Positions 6,330-10,858 of a stretch of DNA of 10,858 bases are shown piece after piece. Both the position numbers and the translations under genes were made by a program. The notes below the pieces were generated by a model, which saw only the letters and a program-made list of their open reading frames with translations, had not been told where the DNA came from and did not search any database. The number at the start of each line of letters is the position of its first letter. The stretch's first letter is position 1. Source of the stretch: an uncultured Georgenia sp. (GTDB taxonomy: Bacteria; Actinomycetota; Actinomycetes; Actinomycetales; Actinomycetaceae); NCBI RefSeq assembly GCF_937958535.1, contig NZ_CALGNQ010000196.1, positions 1-10,858 of the forward strand, in the 5' to 3' direction.

Positions 6330-7955
6330 TCAGCTCTCGGCGGGGCTGCCCTGGCTGGGCCGACGCGTGCGGCGCCGGCGGCGCCGCTGCGGCTGGCCGT
6401 CCTCGCGCGGCTCACCCTGGCGGCGCTCACCCTGGCCCGCGCCACGACGGCGGCCACGTCCGGTGCCCGTGCGGCCGGAGGAGGGGCGGCCGGAGCGGGC
6501 AGCGCGGCCACGGCCGGCGGACTTGCCGGTCTCGCCGACGTCCTCGAGCTCCTCGGCCTCCAGCCCGGCGCGGGTGCGGGCGCCGCGCGGCAGCCGCCCG
6601 CCGACGCCCTCGGGGATGCCGAGGTCGGTGTAGAGGTGCGGGGAGGTGTGGTAGGTCTCCACCGGATCGGGCTGTCCGAGCCCGAGCGCCTTGTCGATGA
6701 GCGTCCAGCGCGGGACGTCGTCCCAGTCGACGAAGGTGATCGCGGTGCCCGACTGCCCGGCCCGGCCGGTACGTCCGATGCGGTGCAGGTAGGTCTTCTC
6801 GTCCTCGGGGCACTGGTAGTTGACGACGTGGGTGACGTCCTCGACGTCGATGCCGCGGGCGGCGACGTCGGTGGCGACGAGCACGTCGACCTTACCGGAG
6901 CGGAAGGCGCGCAGCGCCTGCTCCCGCGCCCCCTGGCCGAGGTCGCCGTGGATGGCGGCGGCGGCGAAGCCACGCTCGGTGAGCTCCTCGGCGACGCGGG
7001 CGGCGGTGCGCTTGGTCCGGGTGAAGACGATGGTCAGCCCACGGCCCTCGGCCTGGAGGATCCGGGAGAGCATCTCGACCTTGTTCAGCGCGTGCGCCCG
7101 GTAGACCACCTGCCGGGTCGACTTGACGGTCGCGCCGTCGTCGTCCGGGTCCTGGGCCCGGATATGCGTCGGGCGGGACATGTACCGGCGGGCGAGGGCG
7201 ACGACGGCGCCCGGCATGGTCGCCGAGAACAGCATCGTGTGCCGGTCGGCCGGGGTGGCGGCGATGAGCGTCTCGACGTCGGGGAGGAAGCCGAGGTCGA
7301 GCATCTCGTCGGCCTCGTCGAGGACGACGGTCCGCACCCGGGACAGGTCGAGGACGCGCTGCTTGAGCAGGTCGACCATCCGGCCCGGGGTGCCGACGAC
7401 GACCTCGGCGCCGCGCTGCAGCGCCTCGATCTGCGGCTCGTAGGCCCGCCCGCCGTAGATCTGGACCACACGCAGCGTGGGGCGGCGGCGGGAGGCGGTC
7501 TGCAGGTCACCCGCGACCTGGATGGCCAGCTCGCGGGTGGGGACGACGACGAGCGCCTGCGGCTTGCCGGGGTCGGGCAGCTCGTCCCACCCCTCCTCGC
7601 CGGGGGCGACGACGTTCTGCAGCGCCGGGATGCCGAAGCCGAGCGTCTTGCCGGTGCCGGTCTTGGCCTGGCCGATGATGTCGTGCCGGGACAGCGCCAC
7701 CGGCAGGGTGAGCGCCTGGATCGGGAAGGGGTGGGTGATCCCCGCCTCGGCGAGCGCCTCGACGATGGCCGGCTCGACGCCGAAGTCGGCGAAGGTGCGT
7801 TCGGGAGCCAGGGCGGCATTGCTCGTGTCGGTGACGTCGGTGGTCCGGGTGTCGATGCCGGCGTCGTCGAGGGCCGCGGCGTCGGCGGCGGTGGAGACGT
7901 CGAGGCGCTCGTCGCCGGACGTGGGCGTGATCACGCCCGAGGTGGTGTCAGTCAC
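6330..7955 (-). CDS. rhlE: DEAD-box ATP-dependent RNA helicase, RhlE-like
   Basis: This 541-aa helicase has every DEAD-box motif: F55 and Q80 of the Q motif, AKTGTGKT (97-104), PTRELA (139-144), TPGR (189-192), DEAD (213-216), SAT (244-246), FTRTK (311-315), ATDVAARGID (361-370) and HRIGRTGR (391-398). It should unwind short RNA duplexes in ribosome assembly, mRNA turnover or cold adaptation. After the core, a conserved-looking stretch (HTSPHLYTDLGIPEGV, 436-451) leads to an Arg/Gly-rich tail (about 480-541, with RRRRRRTRR near the end) likely to hold RNA non-specifically. Residues 1-53 are a Thr/Asp/Ala-rich, probably disordered leader. The start is a GTG at 7955 (MTDTTSGVITP); its Shine-Dalgarno is weak (ATAGGT), and the frame remains open upstream to 8147, so a longer form cannot be excluded. 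It diverges from the MiaE-like gene and ends at a strong terminator. Confidence 0.95.
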   Translation of the reverse strand: MTDTTSGVITPTSGDERLDVSTAADAAALDDAGIDTRTTDVTDTSNAALAPERTFADFGVEPAIVEALAEAGITHPFPIQALTLPVALSRHDIIGQAKTGTGKTLGFGIPALQNVVAPGEEGWDELPDPGKPQALVVVPTRELAIQVAGDLQTASRRRPTLRVVQIYGGRAYEPQIEALQRGAEVVVGTPGRMVDLLKQRVLDLSRVRTVVLDEADEMLDLGFLPDVETLIAATPADRHTMLFSATMPGAVVALARRYMSRPTHIRAQDPDDDGATVKSTRQVVYRAHALNKVEMLSRILQAEGRGLTIVFTRTKRTAARVAEELTERGFAAAAIHGDLGQGAREQALRAFRSGKVDVLVATDVAARGIDVEDVTHVVNYQCPEDEKTYLHRIGRTGRAGQSGTAITFVDWDDVPRWTLIDKALGLGQPDPVETYHTSPHLYTDLGIPEGVGGRLPRGARTRAGLEAEELEDVGETGKSAGRGRAARSGRPSSGRTGTGRGRRRGAGQGERRQGEPREDGQPQRRRRRRTRRPSQGSPAES

Positions 7956-8167
7956 GAAAGTGGTACCTATCCGGTTGTGGCGGGCCGGCGGAGGGCCGGC
8001 AGCACCGCCTGGTCGTGGCAGCCGATCGTGAATGAACAGCCGCGCGTTCTCGCGGCGTGGATGCGTACGTGACGACCGGGCAACCGTATGGACCCCATCA
8101 GTGTAGCGGTCCACCGGCCGCGCGCGCTGTGAGTCCCGCCGCACCACCGGGGAACTACGCTGGGCCC
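7956..8167. promoter_or_regulatory. 212-bp divergent intergenic region (helicase leader and MiaE-like promoter)
   Basis: This is the largest gene-free stretch. On the plus strand TACGCT (8156-8161) ends 6 nt before the GTG of the MiaE-like gene. On the minus strand TACACT (8105-8100) and TACGGT (8088-8083) are possible -10 boxes for the helicase; the first would give a 5' leader of roughly 140 nt. That leader contains a 6-bp hairpin (GCCGGC arms at 7984-7989 and 7995-8000) with loop CCTCC on the minus strand. It also holds a possible 38-codon upstream frame from a TTG at 8083 to a TAG at 7967. No -35 box or known riboswitch is recognised. Confidence 0.45.
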
Positions 8168-8168
8168 G
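8156..8168 (+). promoter_or_regulatory. -10 box and leaderless GTG start of the MiaE-like gene
   Basis: TACGCT (8156-8161) is followed by GGGCCC and then the GTG at 8168. The spacing puts the expected transcription start on the G of the start codon. No Shine-Dalgarno lies upstream, which agrees with leaderless translation. Confidence 0.6.
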
Positions 8169-8815
8169 TGTCCACTCCCGAACACCCGCGGCTCGAGCGA
8201 CCGGAGCAGGTGGCCACCGTCCTCGGGCTCGTGACGGCCGGCCGGTTCGCCCTCTTCGACTGGCTCGCCGCCGACGCCGCCCACGCCCCGGACGTGCGCA
8301 CCCGGGTCGCGCTCGCCGGCTTCGCCGCCGCCGAGCTCGAACGCCACCCCGACGTCGAGCGGGCCGCCGCCGGGCTAGGTGTGGACCTCGCCGAGCGCAC
8401 GGCGCCCTACCTCGAGATCTTCGACGGCATCGGCCGGCGCACCGTCTCCACGGACTGGTGGGAGCGCGTCGTGCGCACGACGGTCGCCGGGGGGATGGTG
8501 CGCGACCTCGTCGGGCTCGTCGTCGAGCAGCTCGCCGAGCCCGGGCTCGCCGCCGACGCGCTGGCGGGCCGGGACCTCACCGACGTCGTCGCCGACCAGG
8601 TCCGCGGTGCGACGGACGCCGACCCGCGCCTCGCCGACCGGCTCGCGCTCTGGGGCCGGCGGGTGGCGGGGGAGGCGCTGGGGACCGTGCAGCCGGTGCT
8701 CGGGGTCGTCGCCGCGACGAGCGGCACCGACCTCGGCGGGCTCGCCGCGCCCGCGCTGGGCACGATCTCCTCCGGGCACGCCCGCCGGATGGCGCGGCTG
8801 GGCCTGGCGGCCTGA
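8168..8815 (+). CDS. Ferritin-like fold protein, MiaE-like (MiaE_2 family)
   Basis: This 215-aa, mostly helical protein resembles the actinobacterial ferritin-like proteins related to tRNA hydroxylase MiaE (PF13794), which are commonly found beside an RhlE-type helicase. Recognisable stretches are LGLVTAGRFALFDWLA (19-34), LAGFAAAELERH (49-60), STDWWERVVRTTVAGGMVRDL (94-114, read as two helices) and DRLALWGRRVAGEAL (157-171). MiaE itself is a diiron enzyme using Glu and ExxH ligands. Here the first ExxH appears shifted (E56, H60), and the second, usually near a GHxEF stretch as I recall it, reads LTDVVADQV (137-145) with no His or Glu, so metal binding may be lost. The GTG at 8168 is preferred because TACGCT ends 6 nt before it; the frame runs back to 8057 but that part is proline-rich and unlike the family. 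Molecular function is unknown even for canonical members. Confidence 0.82.
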   Translation: MSTPEHPRLERPEQVATVLGLVTAGRFALFDWLAADAAHAPDVRTRVALAGFAAAELERHPDVERAAAGLGVDLAERTAPYLEIFDGIGRRTVSTDWWERVVRTTVAGGMVRDLVGLVVEQLAEPGLAADALAGRDLTDVVADQVRGATDADPRLADRLALWGRRVAGEALGTVQPVLGVVAATSGTDLGGLAAPALGTISSGHARRMARLGLAA

Positions 8816-8817
8816 GG

Positions 8818-8846
8818 CCCGGGCCGACGCCGGCGGCCGGCCCGGG
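8818..8846. terminator. GC hairpin between convergent genes, probable bidirectional terminator
   Basis: Perfect 9-bp arms CCCGGGCCG (8818-8826) and CGGCCCGGG (8838-8846) enclose an 11-nt loop in the 39-bp gap between the MiaE-like stop and the DUF3107 stop. TGAG (8813-8816) and CTCA (8854-8857) can pair outside it. There is no T-tract. Confidence 0.6.
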
Positions 8847-8854
8847 GCGGGGGC

Positions 8855-9076
8855 TCAGACGCCGAAGCCGACGCGGTGGGCGGTCTCGGAGCCGATGCGG
8901 ACGTAGCCGAGCGCCCCGGCGGGGACGAGGACCTGCCGGCCGTGCTCGTCGGTGAGCTCCAGCGTCGTGCCCTCGTCGAGCGCGGCCTTGACGACCTTCC
9001 GCAGCTCCTCCTCCGTCAGCGGGGAGTCGATCGTGATCTCGCGGGGGATGTCGCGCACGCCGATGGTGATCTCCAA
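8855..9076 (-). CDS. DUF3107 small protein
   Basis: This 73-aa protein matches the small actinobacterial DUF3107 family: MEITIGVRDIPREI at the start, a central ELRKVVKAALDEG helix, then LELTDEHGRQVLVPAGALGYVRIG and a conserved-looking end with HRVGFGV. It looks like one compact alpha/beta domain without membrane segments. Its function is unknown; the M. tuberculosis relative is Rv3208A (TB9.4), as I recall. The start is a TTG at 9076 supported by AAGGAG (9092-9087, minus strand) and GAGG closer in. Unlike several neighbours it therefore looks leadered. A TACGAT box (9138-9133, minus strand) is a plausible -10, giving a leader of about 50 nt. A TetR gene often lies next to this family in other actinobacteria; none is present here. 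Confidence 0.92.
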   Translation of the reverse strand: MEITIGVRDIPREITIDSPLTEEELRKVVKAALDEGTTLELTDEHGRQVLVPAGALGYVRIGSETAHRVGFGV

Positions 9077-9231
9077 GGTGTCCTCGCTCCTTCAGGGGGC
9101 GGCCGGGGCCGCGGGCCGGTAGCAGTCGCACCATCGTAGGCGCGCCCCACCCCGCGGACCGGACGGTGTTCGCCGACGGCGTGACCGCGTGGGTCCCCGG
9201 CGATGTCGGTGGGGCGTGTTTCGATCGGGGC
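9077..9231. promoter_or_regulatory. 155-bp divergent region between DUF3107 and the helicase-nuclease gene
   Basis: On the minus strand TACGAT (9138-9133) is a likely -10 for the DUF3107 gene, with its ribosome site AAGGAG at 9092-9087. On the plus strand TTCGAT (9220-9225) ends 6 nt before the GTG at 9232. It lacks the conserved second-position A, so it is a weaker -10 candidate. No small gene or repeat was found in this stretch. Confidence 0.4.
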
Positions 9232-10858
9232 GTGCAGGTACGACTCAGCCTCCCGGCGGCCCAGCGACCGGTGGACCTCGACGCCGACCAGCGTCGCGTG
9301 GTCACCCGTCCGGCCGGGGCCGGTCACGTCCTCGTCGTCGGAGCACCCGGCAGCGGGAAGACGACGACGGCGGTGGAGACCTTCCTCGCGCGCGCCGGCG
9401 GACCGAGCCCCGGCACGCACCCGCTGAGCGCCCCGGCGCTCTTCCTCGCCCCGTCCCGGCGCGCCGCCGACCGCGTCCGGGAGATCGTCGGCACCCGGCT
9501 GCTCGGCAGCGGCGGCAGCACCCGCGGCCTGGTGCGGTCGGTCGCGTCCTTCGCCTACGCCGTCGTCCACGCCCGGGCCACCGCCCTGCGCCAGCCACCG
9601 CCCACGCTCGTCACCGGGCCCCAGCAGGACGCCATCCTCGCCGAGCTGCTCGCCGGCCACGCCGAGGGGCTGGGCCGCGACCCGCGCTGGCCGGCGGCGA
9701 TCGGTCCGCAGACCCGGGCGCAGGACGCCTTCCGGCGTGAGCTGCGCGACCTGCTCACCCGGGCCGTCGAGCTGGGGCTCAGCCCCGCCGAGCTCTCCGC
9801 GCTCGGCCGCCGGGCGGGTCGCCCGGAGTGGGAGTCCGCCGCCGTCGTGCTCGAGGAGTACATCGACGTCACCGTGCTCGGGGAGAGCCCTGCCGACCGG
9901 GGGGCGCGCTACGACGTCGCGGCGGTCGTGGACGTCGCCACCGAGGCGCTGCGCCGCTGGCGCACCGACCTGCCCGACCTCAGCCCGCCCCGGTGGGGCA
10001 CCGTCGTCGTCGACGACTACCAGGACGCCACCTTGGCCACGGCGCGCCTGCTCCACGCGCTGGCCGACGACGGCGCCGAGCTCGTCCTCCTCGGCGACCC
10101 GGACGCCGGCGTCCAGGGCTTCCGCGGCGGCAGCCCAGCACTGGTCGGGCGGGCCGTCACCGACGAGGCGCTCGGCGGCTTCGGGGCGCAGCGCGAGGTG
10201 CTGGGCACGGTCTGGCGCGGCACCCCCGCGCTGCGCGAGGTCACCCGGCGGGTCACCGAGGAGGTCTCCGTCGTCGGCGGCGCACGGCACCGCACCGCCC
10301 CGCACGCGGCGCAGACCGGCGCGTCCCCGGGCCCGCGCGGGCGAGCCCCGCAGGGGGTGGAGACCGCCGTGCTGCGCAGCGCCGGCCAGGAGGCCGCCCA
10401 CATCGCCCGGCGGCTGCGCGAGGAGCACCTCCACGAGGGCACCCCGTGGTCGCAGATGGTCGTCGTCGTGCGGTCCACCGCACAGGTCGCCGGGCTGCGC
10501 CGGATGCTGCGCGAGGCCGGTGTCCCGGTCACCCAGGAGGGCGCCCGGGTGGCGCTGCGCGAGGAGCCCGCGGTGCGCCCGTTCCTCACCGCGCTGCAGG
10601 CGGTCACCGGCGGGCTCGACGCCGAGGCCGCCGTCTCGCTGCTGTGCTCACCGCTCGGCGGGATGGACGCCGTGTCCCTGCGCGGGCTGCGGCGCGCCCT
10701 GCGCGGTACCGCCGCGGCCGAGCTGCCCGAGGGCAGCGCCCCGGCCGCGGTGCGGGCGGCCACCGACGAGCTGCTCCTCGAGCTGCTCGCCGACCCCGTC
10801 CGGGCCGAGCACCTGCCCACCGCCCACCGGCGCGGGCCGCTGCGCGTGGCCCGGGTGC
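9232..10858 (+). CDS. adnA: UvrD-family helicase-nuclease subunit, AdnA-like (3' truncated)
   Basis: 542 codons are visible; the frame runs off the window. It is an SF1A helicase: Q20 of the Q motif (LDADQRRVV), Walker A GAPGSGKTT (37-45), motif Ia (FLAPSRRAADRV), motif II VVVDDYQD (258-265), motif III LLGDPDAGVQGFRGG (286-300) and motif IV GTVWRG (325-330). The weak similarity to PcrA/UvrD and the unusual motif II point to the AdnA subunit of AdnAB, the actinobacterial motor-nuclease that resects double-strand breaks. AdnA is about 1,050 aa, with a C-terminal RecB-like nuclease that would lie beyond base 10858. adnB would be expected downstream. The second acidic residue of motif II is Asp262, where UvrD has Glu. 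The GTG at 9232 is chosen because TTCGAT lies 6 nt upstream; an in-frame GTG at 9181 is an alternative. No Shine-Dalgarno supports either start. Confidence 0.85.
   Translation, partial: MQVRLSLPAAQRPVDLDADQRRVVTRPAGAGHVLVVGAPGSGKTTTAVETFLARAGGPSPGTHPLSAPALFLAPSRRAADRVREIVGTRLLGSGGSTRGLVRSVASFAYAVVHARATALRQPPPTLVTGPQQDAILAELLAGHAEGLGRDPRWPAAIGPQTRAQDAFRRELRDLLTRAVELGLSPAELSALGRRAGRPEWESAAVVLEEYIDVTVLGESPADRGARYDVAAVVDVATEALRRWRTDLPDLSPPRWGTVVVDDYQDATLATARLLHALADDGAELVLLGDPDAGVQGFRGGSPALVGRAVTDEALGGFGAQREVLGTVWRGTPALREVTRRVTEEVSVVGGARHRTAPHAAQTGASPGPRGRAPQGVETAVLRSAGQEAAHIARRLREEHLHEGTPWSQMVVVVRSTAQVAGLRRMLREAGVPVTQEGARVALREEPAVRPFLTALQAVTGGLDAEAAVSLLCSPLGGMDAVSLRGLRRALRGTAAAELPEGSAPAAVRAATDELLLELLADPVRAEHLPTAHRRGPLRVARV

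Noticed and set aside
6264..8072. 602-codon plus-strand frame opposite the DEAD-box helicase
   Set aside because: The minus strand holds all DEAD-box motifs in order; the opposite frame has no recognisable domain and is a shadow of high third-position GC.
7956..8147. 64-residue N-terminal extension of the DEAD-box helicase
   Set aside because: The frame is open, but the extension is Arg/Pro-rich with no recognised domain and includes the candidate -10 boxes. The GTG at 7955 is more likely, though not proven.
8057..8167. 37-residue N-terminal extension of the MiaE-like protein
   Set aside because: It contains the likely promoter (TACGCT) and is Pro/Gly-rich without family similarity; the GTG at 8168 fits a leaderless start.
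9016..10434. 472-codon minus-strand frame opposite the adnA-like gene
   Set aside because: The plus strand carries Walker A, motif II and motif III in the right order; the antisense frame shows no family signal and overlaps DUF3107.
1..10858. Mobile elements, CRISPR arrays, tRNA or rRNA genes, phage or toxin-antitoxin genes
   Set aside because: No repeat arrays, transposase or integrase motifs, tRNA-like cloverleafs or composition breaks were seen by eye; every larger stretch is explained by a chromosomal gene.

Overview
The window comes from a very GC-rich chromosome with strong third-position G/C bias, GTG and TTG starts, and gene families typical of Actinobacteria (DUF3107, the MiaE-like ferritin-fold protein, an AdnA-type helicase, an RhlE-type DEAD-box helicase with an Arg-rich tail). 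A member of the Micrococcales or a close relative is the best guess; the sequence alone does not fix the genus. I see no tRNA, rRNA, CRISPR array, IS element, phage gene or integration site. It reads as core chromosome, not an island.

Layout, left to right. (1) Bases 2-2154, plus strand: the 3' end of a zinc-type alcohol/formaldehyde dehydrogenase, joined by an ATGA overlap to a 540-aa protein that fuses an extended SDR (NAD-epimerase-like) domain to a C-terminal all-helical domain. (2) Bases 2197-3711, minus: aminopeptidase P, convergent with the previous gene across a GC hairpin. (3) Bases 3774-5242, plus: a PHP-domain phosphoesterase overlapping (GTGA) a MarC-family membrane protein; the PHP gene diverges from pepP across only 62 bp. 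(4) Bases 5260-7955, minus: an RhlE-like DEAD-box RNA helicase, a strong intrinsic terminator, then a CopD-family membrane protein with its own apparent promoter. (5) Bases 8168-8815, plus: a MiaE-like ferritin-fold protein divergent from the helicase. (6) Bases 8855-9076, minus: a DUF3107 protein. (7) Bases 9232-10858, plus: the first half of an AdnA-type UvrD-family helicase of the AdnAB recombinational repair machine, cut by the window end.

The right third (rhlE-like, MiaE-like, DUF3107, adnA) resembles an actinobacterial neighbourhood that I recall from Mycobacterium tuberculosis (around Rv3202c-Rv3211), but without the TetR gene that often accompanies DUF3107. Intergenic gaps are short; the largest is 212 bp, between the helicase and the MiaE-like gene.

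The most useful observations are the SDR plus helical-domain fusion, a repeated promoter layout in which a TANNNT -10 box lies 6 or 7 nt before a GTG start (predicting leaderless mRNAs), a likely loss of metal ligands in the ferritin-fold protein, and well-formed hairpins between genes. I found no convincing new defence, mobile or biosynthetic system.
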